Assembly: GCA_037962975.1 (NCBI GenBank)
Contig: CM075673.1
Span: forward strand, 165,932,667 to 165,996,666
Reading direction: 5' to 3'
DNA length: 64,000 nt
Source: Clitoria ternatea
Taxonomy: Eukaryota; Streptophyta; Magnoliopsida; Fabales; Fabaceae
The translations under genes and the position numbers were made by a program. Under the pieces are notes generated by a model. That model made no database searches. It saw only the letters and a program-made list of their open reading frames with translations, and was not told the origin of the DNA. This document shows, in pieces, positions 31,800 through 44,827 of the stretch. How positions within the stretch are numbered: position 1 is the stretch's first letter; the number at the start of each line of letters is the position of its first letter.

Positions 31800-33430
31800 T
31801 AACATAATAGTCTACTCATTGGATCATGATATTTATACTAAGTTTTATTCTCAGAACATATTATACTTATTGTTCCTTCAATCTTCCGTTTTGTACAAAC
31901 CACTAATTTAAAATGAATGAAACAAAACACAAAAAAAGAGTGAGAAACATAATACAATATCTCCAAGATAAAGCATAAGCACAAAAAGTTTTCATAAATA
32001 CTATAATTATAGTATCAATTACAATAAGACACATAAATAGTCATGAATGTATGAATACAACGCAATACTTCTAATCTCATAATTCATTCTACCTATACGT
32101 GTGAGCTCTTAAAATTTTATTATGCATTGGGCCAACCATTTCATAATTCTAGATAATAACTATATAAATGCCCTAATGGCATGTGAACAACTCAATTAGG
32201 GAGTGACCTCAGGTCTTTAAAGTGCTCCTTCATACCCTCTCATCTCAGGGCCTGTAATTGAAGATCCTTTAATGTATCATTGACTTCTATAGTTTGTCCC
32301 TGAACAATATCACATCTTCTCTCATTGATATTTCATGATGCATGAACTACTCACGTATTATGTTGGTTAAAACTTTTAAAAACTCAATTTACAAATATAT
32401 CTCTAGGGCCTATGAATTGTGACATAGCCACCTTGGTAAATTATAAGATTCCACAAATTCTCAAACAAATTTCTGTCACATACAAAAAAAATTTAGTACA
32501 GTTCCATAATTATTCTCAAATAAAATTTCACCAAGATTGAGTTTCAAAGTCTTAAAAACATCAAAACTTTGTTCATTGAGCGAGTCTCTTTGAAACTCAA
32601 AAATAACTTACTTTAAAACTTGAATTTACTCATAAACCACTTTAAATTATTGACCAAAATACTTAAAAACTACTATATAAAATATTTAATAATATTTCTA
32701 AACATCTCAAAATTAAAACTTTCTTAGTTTCAAAAATTTAAAATGAATTATTATATTAGTGAAAATTTTCTCTTTTATTCAATAATCAAATATCTTAAAT
32801 TTTTATAAGACCGTTTTCATAAAATAATTTCTCTTTCATATTTTTATGATAAAATGACTAAGGATCATTCTAAAATTTAATTTAAATAATTATTCTTGAA
32901 ACATCAAAGAAAGTCAAACAAATTATTACAAGTATATATACTAAGAAATAACTCCTTAAAAGAAATACGAATAAGCATTAAAAGTAGACTAATAATAAAA
33001 ATATATAAATAATTTCTTTTAAAGTAAAAGTTTAAAGAGTAGCAGATAAGTAAATTATTACCGAGTTTTACCTTTATGTCATTCTCACTGTATGTTCACC
33101 ATAACCCAAATGAATTTAAAATGATCCAATCAAGTCAAAATGTTCTATCCTCATGTATGTTTATTGGATCATACTAACTCAAATTGGTCTAGCCATCATA
33201 TATTACATGCCATGTCAGGTTCTATATAATTCAATCAAGATAAGTGACACAAGATTACATAATTTAAGTTTTAATTTAAGGTAATAATAAATATTACTCT
33301 AAAATACCATAGTTATTTTAAGTTTAAAAGAATAAGTAAGGAACTTCTCTTGTCTTACCTTAGGATATTTAGATAGTGAAAAAGAGTGAGATAATTTTGA
33401 ACTTCCTCCTCCGTGGTTCCAAATTGTTCC
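31800..33430 (-). mobile_element. Decayed LTR of the same family as the solo LTR at 2693-5643
   Basis: Read on the minus strand it aligns with solo-LTR sequence. The stretch 31875-31920 matches the inverse of 5285-5335 (CTAATTTAAAA, GAAACAAAA, CTTCAATCTTCC). The stretch 32120-32450 matches the inverse of about 4720-5110 (GGGCCAACCA, TGATGCATGAACTACTC, AGGGCCTATG, GTGACATAGCCACC). The stretch near 33350-33400 matches the inverse of about 3690-3720. It is much more diverged and has lost clear ends. It may extend to about 34200. Confidence 0.7.
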
Positions 33431-34579
33431 TAAAACTCATAACCTCAACATAATTCTAAATTATACAATGATAATAAAATTTAAATTTTAGGATTATATC
33501 CTTTTTCCTCTAAACTTTAAAAATTCATTTAGATCATGAAGTTAAGTGGAAAAGAACACAAACCTTGATCGAATGCTTGTTAAAAAAAATGAAGGTTATG
33601 AAGACTAGTGTATTCGGGTGAGATGGAGAGATTAGAGAAAAGTGGGTTTTGTTGATGAGGATAAAAGGTATGTTATGTAAGAAAGTGAAGCAATGAGGAA
33701 TAGGGATTGGGCAAGGATTGTGGTGCTATAGAAGAAGAAAAGTCTAGTGTAGCTTGAAAAGTGATGTATAAAGGTCATATGAGATTGATAAGATAAGGGA
33801 AAAAATAACAATAATAGAAGTGTTGGTTGCCTAGTCTATGTACGTGAATGGAAAAGAAGGAAAACAATTTGATACAACATTTTTATATGTATAAAATATA
33901 GGAAAGGATTTGGTGATTAAGACTTTTCAAAAGAAAATTTAAATAGCAACGAAAGGCTAGCTTTCGGTCCATTATAGAATGAGCATAAGTTAAAAACCCT
34001 GTGAATGGGAAGAAAAGAAAAGGTGGTGTTTGAACATGGTACTTATTTAACAATTATTAATTCTAAATTATATAGATTAATACTATCAAATTAATAGTAC
34101 AATATCACGTTATTAATTATATAATATAAATAATTATGTTGATTATTTATTTAAATGGTTTATGTGGTTGAGTTTTTAATTTGAATGATCCATAATAGGT
34201 TCGTCAATTCATTTAGTATCTAATGAGTGGTTCTTGCTCTCATCTAAGTAGACTAAGAGAATTGTTGTCAAGATAGTTACTATAAGTGAGAAATTGTAGC
34301 CATTAAAGAACATAATAGTGTGTGTTCATTATGCTCTATAATGATCATGAATCAAATGTTTTCTTAAGGTAAGGATTTGCTACATAGAGATGGGCGATCA
34401 AAAACCGTATGTTTTTGTCATGTTTGGTGGCTAGAGTGATCAAAATTAACCAGATCCAAACCAGACTTACATATGAACTGGTTCTGGGCCATTGGATTCA
34501 TTTTGGCCACCCACTTATGGTCAGTGGCACATGTGGCACTGATCTACCTCCTTACCTTTTTCATCGTTTCCAATGATGG

Positions 34580-35275
34580 AGAATGGATGCATTAGTGTAG
34601 ACATGAACCTTACTTCTGAGATGTTGAATTTCTACAGCAGCTCCTTAGTATATTTTTGTTGATGTATGTATATGCCATTATCCTTCTATAGGATTTGAAG
34701 TCCTAAGAAAAATTTCAGTTCTCTCATCATACTCATCTCAAATTCATTCTACATTCATCTTTGAGAAGTCCTTGCGTAAATATTCATTTATGGCTCCAAA
34801 TATGATATTATCTACATAGATATGTATTATGATAAAATCATCTTTGTTGGCTCGTCTGAACAAGGTTGTGTCTACCTTTCCTCTTGAGAAATCATTCTTT
34901 ATAACAAATAAGCTTAACCTATCATACCAAACTCTAGGAGTTTGTTTTAAGCCATACAAAGCCTTTTTTAGCTTGAACACGTGTTTAGACAGTTTTGAAT
35001 CTTCAAAACCAGGAAGCTATCTCACATAGACTTCTTGTTCAATTATGTCATTCAGGAAGACATTCTTAACATCCATCTGATACAACTTGATGTTGTGCTA
35101 AGCAACATAGGCTAACACAATTATGATTGCTTCAAGCCTTGCTACTAAAGCAAAAGTTTTTGTAAAGTCAATCCTTTCTTCTTCATTATATAGCCTTGAG
35201 CCACAAGCCTTGCCTTGTTTTTTGCTACAGTTCCATCTTCATTGAGCTTATTACCCAAATGGCTTGTTCACAAGC
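34580..35275 (-). pseudogene. Copia reverse transcriptase fragment
   Basis: Minus-strand frames encode typical Ty1/copia RT. From upstream to downstream they show KNKARLVAQGYNEEERIDF, LYQMDVKNVFLND, FKLKKALYGLKQTPRVWYD, the active-site region IYVDNIIFG (YVDD changed to YVDN) and MRELKFFLGLQI. Several stop codons interrupt it, so it is dead. It is most like the SIRE/Maximus lineage. Gag, integrase and RNase H are not visible nearby. Confidence 0.85.
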
Positions 35276-37544
35276 TAGGGGGCAAGTTCCCATACATCAT
35301 TTCTTGTGAACTAATTAATTCAACTCTTCTGTATAGCCAGAATCTAGAATTTGAAACAATTGTAAGGGCAGTTCAAATAATTCTTTGTCTGATTTTGAAA
35401 AGCTTTTCAAGACAGATAAGTTTTTTATGTTGAAAGTAATTTAAAGAAGGGATAAACACACAAATTATTATATCGATTCACCTTAAAGAAAAAGACTATG
35501 TTTAGTCCATGTTCATCCTCACATGAGTTTTATAAAGCAAATCCACTTAACAATGCCCACAACATTATGTTATGAGTATTATTTCTTCACTTAGCCTCTT
35601 CAAGCTAATTTACAATAACCAAGTATTTTTTTTTAGACTTAGCCTCTTCAATCTAACATACAATAACGTTTTTTTCCCTTAAAGTTAGCCTTTTCAGGGG
35701 CTAACATACAACAACAAGAAAAAGGAATTTTGGTCCTAAGTCTTACAAGCAAGATTCTAAGGAATTAAGTTTATGGATAACTTAGCAATAGGTTCAAGAT
35801 ATGAAAGAAAGGAAACTCTTCAGATTACTTTTTACAACGAATATTAGAGTATGCACAACAACTTGTAAAGTTCTTTGAAATTGGTTATGATAGCAGAGTA
35901 GCTTTATTTTCTTGTACATTTCTCAATTTCAGTAGCTTGAATCAGACAGTGACTTCTCTTTATACGGGCCTTTAAAAAAGATGTCAAAATTCAGAGGACA
36001 ACTCCTTCAAATGATCAATAGTCTTTAAGCAGTTCCAAACAAGTTAATGGGTTATGGATGATTACAAATGCATCCTGAATTGGAGAGGATCCTACCAAAT
36101 TTCAACATCAAAAAAAGTAAATTATGAATGAAAAAGGTATTTCTTATAACTTAAATGTTTAATAAATGTAATTAGAATGAAGGTTCCCATTAATCAACTG
36201 TGGATGCGTAACCGATTTAATGTGACACATGAGTTTGGGACGAGATTATTAAATTTCTTATCATTCATGAAGAATTAACAGCCTTGATTTCAACCTTCAT
36301 TAATTTATTTCATCATTTTAAATGCCAACAAATACGTAAACACTTAGTCGAGGGAAAGATATTAATTTGAAGTTAAGACCCAGAATGCATGCGTCATAAA
36401 ATAAAGAAGATACGTGACTATGTGACAATAAGAGCATAATATTATTTTACTTTTAGCAATAATGACTTAAATTTATAATTTTCATTTTTATAAAAAAATT
36501 ATAATTTTCATAAAACATTATATCCCACATTATAGTTTGGAAAAAATTAAATAATATCATATTTACACTTGATTTAAATTAAAATATATCCTTATTTTTA
36601 TTTAATATATTTTATTATTAATACGCTTTTACTAAGTTGTGTGGAAAAAAAACTGTTTTTAGAATTTTTTTCTCTAATTAATTCAACTTTTATATAAGAA
36701 AATTTCTTAAAGCAAACACTACGCATATATGTATTATGTATATCGTATAATTTCTTAACGACTTTATTATTAATTAGTTGGTGTTGAACATTGGAAAGTG
36801 CTTTGTTACCGATGAATGCCTTTGACAGTTCAACTAAAAACTATTAAAAAAAATATGAAATAGTAGATGCATACTTTGCATCTTTCTCCATTCCAACCTG
36901 TTCATGTTATTCATAATTCTACGTGAAATGAAGAATAAAATTTCTTAATTATTGGACTAATAATAAGTAAGACGTAACTTGATTGTTTATATTATACTTG
37001 AGAAAGTTAAAATCTCATTGGGATCACATAAAATTTAAACCTAAAATTACCTATAAATTTAGGGTTTTAAAAAATCCTCTTGTAAAATAATTTGATTATT
37101 TTTAATCATTAAAAATGACTTAAAAAATAATGTCATTAATTATTAACAGTTTTATCTATCTGTCTATATTATTGATCATAGTTTAAATCATAAACAATTA
37201 ACGACATTTGATTTTTGGATTATTTTAAAATTTAAGAGTCTAAAAATAATCGAAAGGAAATTCTTAAATCTAAAGTTTATAAAAGTTAACAAAATAATCC
37301 CTTAAAAAGGGCTGTAATCTGGCAAAGGAAAAAGACAAAAACAAAACAAAGCAACACTTGATTCAACAAATTTTGTATGTTATTTCCATGGATGAATCAT
37401 GAATAAATTTTACAAGGGTGACACAAGAAGTTATTATAAGTATACACCGTGTAACACATGAATGGCAATTATATGCAGCAAGTGAAGCCACAAGAATAAT
37501 GAATAATGAAGAAGATCATCATCATCATCACCTTTTTCATCAGA
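35276..37544. other. Intergenic DNA with short repeats
   Basis: At 35585-35710 a motif of the form CTTAGCCTCTTCAATCTAACATACAATAAC occurs about three times with a spacing of about 60 bp. From 36420 to 37330 the DNA is very AT-rich. Near 37055-37290 it shows an imperfect inverted repeat (TTTAGGGTTTTAAAAAATCC against GGAAATTCTTAAATCTAAAG). No gene was recognised. Confidence 0.45.
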
Positions 37545-37745
37545 TCAACGTCGACGATCCCCTAAGTATTCAGTTCTCTTTTTCTTCTCCTTGAGATCCT
37601 TGATGCTTTTTCTGAGCTTAGCCAAACCCTTCTTGCATGCACCAAAAGCCTTCTTGCTATGTTTGACAATGGATTTCTTGGCTTTCTTTGCCGTAGCCTT
37701 GGCTTTCTTTGCTGTGACCTTCATTTGCTCCTCAAATTCTGCCAT
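37545..37745 (-). CDS. Small lysine-rich protein (66 aa), unrecognised
   Basis: An ATG at 37745-37743 opens 66 codons ending in TGA at 37545-37547. About a third of the residues are Lys or Arg, in an alanine-rich helical pattern with repeated KKAKATAKKAKK, ending TEYLGDRRR. No signal peptide or membrane segment is seen. A TATATATA box lies about 130 bp upstream on the same strand. The frame is short, but base and codon use differ from the very AT-rich surroundings, which argues for a real gene. I do not recognise the family. A basic nucleic-acid-binding or nuclear peptide is possible but unproven. Confidence 0.5.
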   Translation of the reverse strand: MAEFEEQMKVTAKKAKATAKKAKKSIVKHSKKAFGACKKGLAKLRKSIKDLKEKKKRTEYLGDRRR

Positions 37746-37872
37746 CTTTATTTATTGATTTGAATTCTCAATTAGAATTCAATATTGGCAGTTAATTTGC
37801 TATATCAAAATTAGGCACAAGAGCAGTTTTTGGCCCTACAGCATCAATTTTTACAATGCTCTATTCTACACC

Positions 37873-37880
37873 TATATATA
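37873..37880 (-). promoter_or_regulatory. Candidate TATA box for the lysine-rich frame
   Basis: The minus strand reads CATATATATAGGTG, about 130 bp upstream of the ATG, a plausible plant TATA position. It lies in AT-rich DNA, so chance is possible. Confidence 0.35.
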
Positions 37881-39408
37881 TGATTTGGTGAAATTGCTAC
37901 TTCAATTTTCAACCTCTAAGACCCTGGTCTTTTTTCTTCAATGGCCACATTTAGAAGGTTTACCTTAATTTGCGTCATTCTCAATGCTTCCTTTATTGTA
38001 ACATCTTGGGGCCAATTAATTATCAAATTAAAATTCAAAATTACCTAATCAACAGTTAATACCTATAGCTGTCTAATTTATAACTCTATCCTTGATGGGC
38101 TTGTGTAATTTTGTTACCATTAATTCATGTTTAATAGAATGAATGATTTTTAATGTTACATCTAAAATCAATTGTTAATGGTTGAAGTGGTGAAAGGACA
38201 ATTCTTAGCTCATAATAATTAGAAAAAATGTTCTAATACCATGTTAAAGGTTTCATCCTAAAATCGATTGGCAATGATTGAAGTGATCTAACAGGTAAAC
38301 CATGTGAAATATTATGAGGCAGACGATACGAGACTTACAATATTTTTGAAGTAAATTTTTATTTATTTGAAAATATAAACTTTTCATATTTTAATTTTTT
38401 CAGTAATACATTTTAGTTGAGAATATATTTTTTTATAATAACTTTTATCAAATATAGGTAATTTTTTAAAAAAATTATTCGAATTAAAAAAAATTTACTG
38501 CCTCTCACCCCCAAAATATTTGCTGTGTATTGTGAAGGTTGGGTTACTAGCAGCCAAATATGTGTTGTCTATTGTTGAGGTTGAAAGATGAGATGTCAAT
38601 AACCTACAATTATTATAAAGAAAGAGAAGAAAGTGATTGATCCTAACTCTTCAACAGGTTTGACAAAAATAGATGAACATAATCTTCACAAAGATACACA
38701 TTTACAGGAAAAAAAATCGTGACATTATAGATCAAAACTCAAAAATCTTATGTTGTGTCAAAACTCAAACATCGTGACATTTTGGTATTGTTTTTGTCTA
38801 TTATAAAAAAGTTCACACAAAGTTTATTGTTTAATTATTAAAACAAAGAATTATTTTTTAATAAATCAAGCATAATTTTTTAAAATAGTGATTTTTAATT
38901 ATTATTATTATTGTCTTATAATTGTATATATTATATTAAGTATTATATTGTATCATTTTTAATAGTATATTTAAAAAATTGTAACAACAAAGTTATGTTT
39001 CAAAAAATAATATTCTATCAAATCATAAAATTAATTAATACTAATAACTATTCTCATTGCTATCACCACCACTAATGCCTCCACCACCATCACTTTTGTC
39101 ACCCTCACTCCCACGATCAACCCTAGCATGATCATCACCACCAACACCCTCACCGTCCCACCACAGTCACCATGAGTGGATTAAGTTTTAAATATGAATG
39201 ACGGCGAATTGTGAATTATGTGAAACATGAGTGGTTAGAGATATTGAGAATTGAGAATATGAGATGTACTAATACGTTGTCACATGATTAATTGTAACAG
39301 CGGTTGAGAATTTAAGAAGTTAAAATGTAGTTTGTGATGAATAATTTAACTTGGGAAAGTAATACAATACAGTACAAATGTATAAACACAGGCGGGTTTA
39401 CATTCGTG

Positions 39409-39411
<3 letters not shown>

Positions 39412-39453
<42 letters not shown>
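39412..39453. repeat. (AT)21 microsatellite
   Basis: A pure AT run of about 42 bp. Confidence 0.95.
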
Positions 39454-39456
<3 letters not shown>

Positions 39457-40004
39457 TGCGTGATTGATAGAACGATAAAAATGAAGCACGATGGGTGATA
39501 ATTGTAAATATGTGAACTATATTAAGGTGAGAATAAAATTATGTAAATCAATGTTGATTTAAAATTATGGCGTATGAGTTTGATAGGAAATTTTAATATA
39601 GATGAAATGGTAGTATAATTATAGGAAATAATGAGATGAAATGAAAAGGTTGATGATCTTAAAAGTCTATGATTTATGATAGTTATTAGGTGATGTGTAT
39701 GTGATGAATTTATGATGTTGATATGAATTGATGGAATGAAAATGAGATCCTAACGATATTTTTGACTTATGTATGTGGAGACATGAAGGTTTGCATTGCA
39801 TTTGAATAAGTTTAGATGGAGTTAGAAATTGAGTTACATGCATTTTGCGCATATCTTGGGCGTATGGGGGAATTCTTTAGTACGAACTACGTCAGTAGGT
39901 CTGAAATGGAGTAAATATAATGTCTATGAAGTTTCGTAGCAATCAAAGTTAAAACGGGCAAATAGGGTGTAAGGATGTTGATTGGAGAGCCAAATTATTA
40001 CAAA

Positions 40005-40180
40005 TCTCGCTCAAGCGAGACTCTAGGTGAAATTTAAGGTGATTTTTGGGTTATTTTTGTTTAAGTGAGAGCAATCTCGCTTGAGCAAGACCCATAGGGG
40101 AGATTCTAGTGAATTTTCGTTATATTTCCCGCTCAAGCAAAAATTGGGCTCTCGCTCAAACGAGCTAATTCTCACTCAAG
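40005..40180. repeat. Cluster of CTCGCTCAAGCGAG inverted motifs
   Basis: A near-perfect palindrome TCTCGCTCAAGCGAGA is at 40005-40020. Variants follow near 40074 (TCTCGCTTGAGCAAGA), 40130 (CCGCTCAAGC) and 40150-40175 (CTCGCTCAAACGAGC, CTCACTCAAGTGA). It probably belongs to a decayed LTR or other repeat. Confidence 0.6.
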
Positions 40181-43100
40181 TGAAATTATAATTTCCTCTC
40201 GCTTTCTTCATAAAAGTTTTAGACAATTGAGTCATGAATGTTCTCCCGTTAGAACCGCCTCAATCGGAGGTTCATAGCTTACGTTATGCCCAAAATACTA
40301 CAAGGTGTCTATGTTGAAATTTTATATGGACTGGTTCCATTTTTCTACAAATTTGACAGTCTTAAGGGCATAGTTGATCATCGGCCCCTTCATAACACTT
40401 GTAGATAATTGATTTGTGGATATGTACCAATTAGATTCACCTTGATTGGAGGTTTGTAACTCTAATTAGACATAAATTATTGAGCAGTGCGTAGGAAGCT
40501 AGCATGCTAAAAATTTATCCTTAAACTTTTTCACATCATGGTCTGAATTTTTGATATTTGTCATATTATTTAAAGTGAATTCGATTTAAATAGGGTGTAA
40601 ATTCATTTGAAATCTAATAATTAGGTGGAACATTCCATTTATCTTCATCTATGCTCTCACTTTTATTTCCCTCTCTTTATCTACTATTACTGAATTGCTT
40701 CATTCAAAGGCTTATTCCTTTGTTTCTTTGATTTAAATCAAATTGGAGTGTTTGTTCTGCTTTACTTTGAAATCCAATATGAACCATAATGCCTTGTGCA
40801 AGCATTGTCTCATCCTTTTCCTAGGCAATTTTTTAACCATCAGTTCCATTATTAGTTCAGGATGTCCAAGTGTAATTTCACTCACTAAATAAAGGTGGTT
40901 ATCTCAAATCAAGAGTAGTGAAAATTATTGCTCCAAAAGAGAAAGACCCTAGAGATAGTGTCCTAAAATGTTTATGAGAGGTGTGGATAAGGTCCAATAT
41001 TTGAGTTTTGTATGTCCTCCACGTGCAGAACTAAGCTCCCTACCATCAACCTCTCCCACGAAATCCGCTTACAATTTGGTTGTCACTACTCCATATTTAC
41101 AATTCTGGATGCTATATAAATTGGAAATTTGAAAATTTTGATAGAGTTATTAAATTTAGAAATTTGGTTTGCATTCTTAAATTTGGCATATGAAATTAGG
41201 TTGAGGTTTTGGTGCGTGCGAGGTTGGGGTCGAGTGGTGGTTTGGTAGAGGTCGTGGAGTTGGGGATGGTGTTGCATTGCTGGGTAATAGTGAATAGAAA
41301 GAAAAATGGTAAGGAGGGAGAATGAGGATTAAGGTTGAGGTGGAAAAGAATTTTACTTAATTTTATAGAAAATATTACATGTGTTAGTGTTGAGGTAGAT
41401 TTTTGTTTTTGCCACATCAACAATTAACATAACGAACTTAACTACAAGGACTAATTCATGTTATTTAATTTAGTTGAAGTACCAAATCCTAAAAAAATTA
41501 GATGAAAGACCAATTCCAAAATCAAGTAATAGATGATAGATAAATCTTTTTTAACTAAAACTTTAGTTCTGGATTCATTATAATGTAATTACTCATCAAT
41601 CTCTATTGTATAACAAGGGTCTTCCTATAGAAGGCAAGACTATTAGAGATGTCACCCTCTCTATTAGAATGATCAATTTAAAATTTTAATTTATAATTAA
41701 GTGTATCCTCACATGATTATTGATTGATGTATGTTTAACTTTTAAAACCGAAAAAGAACATCACACATTACCTATAACATGAATGTTCGTTAACTTTAAA
41801 TCTTTTAATTTACTAAATTTCAGATTCAAGTTATAACATATTAGTTTAATCATAATAATATATACATATGCACAATATATACAAATAATAAGTTCATAAT
41901 GTACAAGTGTTGCATAATAATAAATTCCCTATCACACGAAACTAAAATTAACAAAGGTAAAAATCTATATTGGCAAAGAAGTGTAGTGAATACTAAAAAT
42001 GAAGGCAATTTCGAATCTTGTACCAACTTTTCTTGCAATTTCCCACAATCGTCCACCCCTTCTTGAATATACATGCCATGCTTTTAGACCTTTTCATTTC
42101 CTCCTTTTTTTCTTCTTCTTTCTTTGAATTGCATGAACTCAAATCCATCGCCATTCAAGGTCTTTGATTCAATATTTCTCTTCTTTAGCTCTTTCTTCTA
42201 TGTGCTTTCTATTACTTTACCTTCAGAATATTATATAATAATATGCCATAAAAGGTGTTATTGTATTTGCCATATAATAACGAATTGCATGTATATATGA
42301 TCTGTGTTTGGTAGTAGTACACATGTACACTGTTTAATCTTGGAATATTTGCTTATAGGTTCCATTGTGTGTAATCAACACTTAATTAGTATTTGCTGGC
42401 TTTTCTCTTTCTAATTTTGGCCATATAACGTGTCCTAGTCGTGTTACCCAATGCTAGACTAGCTTTTCTTCCTGTTTGGAATTAGGTCAATTAAGGCATA
42501 CTCTCCCTTAATTCTCCATTAATTATTAAATTAACTTTATATTTCGTAGCCAAAAAATAACAATTAACAATACATTATATTTTGAAATATGTTAAAATAA
42601 GCCAGGTTTGAATAAATATGTCTTGAATCTTATTTATAAACATGAAGCTGAGCGTGACTTTTTTTATAGGTTAATTTTTAGAATTTAATTTAAATACATT
42701 ATTAATAAAAAATTACATTCACATCTAATTATAGATTGTTAGATTAAAAATTATATTTAACTTATGTGATAATTACTTTTAAAAGTTATATTAATAAAGA
42801 ATTCTAATTGATCAACCGGATAAAGTAAAATGTTTTATTCTATATACAAATTAAACTAATTTTTAAGGCTTGATTTAGGATCTATTTAAAAGCTTATTTA
42901 GCTTTAAAACATGTTTGAAATATCTATTTATAAAAATGCTTAGTTTTATCTCACTTATTAAGATATCTCCAAACCAGCATAAAAATTAATCAATAATTAA
43001 TACCATACATACACGTTAAAAAAAGGTCCATTTATTAAAAGCCCAAATTAACGTCTCAATATTCCTATAGGTCCAATATACCTATAAGGCTAGGTGACCA

Positions 43101-43550
43101 ATAAACATAACTATATATATTAAAATAAATTATAAGTACTTAATTATATAACTTAATTTAATATTTGTAAATTATATGTAATAATTATATCATTATATAT
43201 ATATATATATTGATAATTAAAGGCTAATGTTTAATAGATGTTTTTTAAGTTCTAAAGCCTGAATTAGTTAAATAGTTTTTAGTTAAAATATGTGTTTATC
43301 CATCCTAAAATTTTTGAAAATAAAGGCACCTTTCTAAATAAATATTTAGATTTAATCCTTCATATTTTTATGAAGAATGAATTCAACATTTACTAAAGGT
43401 GAAAGATTAATCTATCAGTCTCGATTGCTTATAGGTCCTCCTAAACTTGTGACTCCTACGAATTGAGTCTGAGATCACACAGTCCTTTAACACCTCGATA
43501 CCTAGGTTGGTAAGCAACTACTAGGCCATGATAGGTGTTAGGTCCCTTAA

Positions 43551-43773
43551 GGGTCTGTTTGGTTTCTATTTCCATTTAGTGTGCTTTTAGTTTTAAGTAT
43601 GAAACCATCTTGTCTCTTGTTTGTTAAAAATTTATACAGAAAAAAGTGAAAATAATAAATGAAAATAAGGGAAAATGTGTTTTTAATATTTCTTCTACAA
43701 AATTTTCAAAACATGAAACATCATGACAATTTTATAATTAAAACTAAAAACTAAAGAGAAACCAAACAGTCCC
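43551..43773. mobile_element. Tourist-like MITE (223 bp)
   Basis: The terminal inverted repeats GGGTCTGTTTGGTTTCT (left) and GGGACTGTTTGGTTTCT (right, inverted) differ by one base in 17. TAA flanks both sides (43548-43550 and 43774-43776). Short length, these ends and a TAA duplication are diagnostic of PIF/Harbinger-type Tourist MITEs. Confidence 0.88.
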
Positions 43774-44141
43774 TAAAATTTTTATTTTGTGTTTTAATTG
43801 TTTTATTTTTCAAAATATAATTTAATAATTCATTTACTTATTTTATTAATTATTGTTGATTTTTTAATTTATTTTAATTGTAGTTATAATAATAACAATT
43901 AAAAAACTTGTTACTAGCGTCGACTTAGGTTGCATACGCTATACATCATCTGCTCCATCCTCCGATAGAATCTTTACATAAAAGGATTTAGCATCCGACT
44001 CAACACAATACAATTTGTTGTGTCAACTTTTGATCAACTCTAAATCATTAAATTATTATACTAAAGAACCGTTAGATGAAGGATAAAATATGATAAACTC
44101 TTATCTTTTGTGTACAGATAAATAAAGTTTAAGGATAATGT

Positions 44142-44175
<34 letters not shown>

Positions 44176-44827
44176 TATCGTTTAATAATTATTTCTAACT
44201 TAATATGATTTATGTTAGGCCAACATTGATAGAATAAGTATTATTGGTGGTAGAGTTATCGTATCTTATCCACTAGAATTTGTTGTCCACTTCAAGAAAG
44301 TAGAGCGGAAAACAATGAGTACTACATATAATGTGGTCCACTTCAAGAAAAACTGCATTCTAATGTTGTTCATCCTAATTTCATCAAGGTAAGCAAAGCA
44401 GTTGCAGAATTGCGCTATGTTTCATTCATTGTTAACACACATTATGCATATATGTTTCAGTACTTAAGCATATATATGATATATCAATTCTTGCATTTGA
44501 ATGTGGTGGTCATTTCAGAGGTTTATACTTATATAATTGCTGAACTTTTTTATATACAAAAAATCAACAACGGGTCACCACTAATTGATCAAAGGCTGCA
44601 ATATGGTATTTCAATTCAATGGTCAGGTTTTTATTGCACCTGATGGAGTGAAAATTTATGATTGAGAGAATCCTGATCCTGACAGGAATATATCTACAAA
44701 ATGGCAAAGCCTTAAATTTAATGGAAGTTGAAGAAAATGTACTTGCAACTAGACCATAGGAAGCTTACAAATTCAAAAGGTGCAGAGGTTTGAATATTAT
44801 TATGTTATCAAAATAATTGCTAATAGT
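43774..44827. other. Intergenic region downstream of the STR10-like gene
   Basis: The region is AT-rich with a (TAA)n tract at about 44142-44170. No gene was seen. Its right part is the probable 3' UTR of the minus-strand gene. Confidence 0.5.

Larger units (their letters stand above)
37746..43547. other. Gene-poor, AT-rich intergenic block
   Basis: No recognisable gene was found. The block contains an (AT)n tract, a cluster of CTCGCTCAAGCGAG palindromes near 40005-40180, a CAC-rich stretch near 39060-39170, and decayed sequence of probable transposon origin at 39850-41400. Short open frames on the minus strand near 41086-41423 have biased composition and no family resemblance. Confidence 0.5.

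Noticed and set aside
39057..39175. CAC/CCA-rich stretch as a possible proline/histidine-rich coding exon
   Set aside because: It is low-complexity and short, has no consistent open frame and no splice context.
41086..41423. Two minus-strand frames of 63 and 75 codons
   Set aside because: They have biased Asn/Thr/Pro-rich composition in decayed repeat DNA, with no start context or homology.
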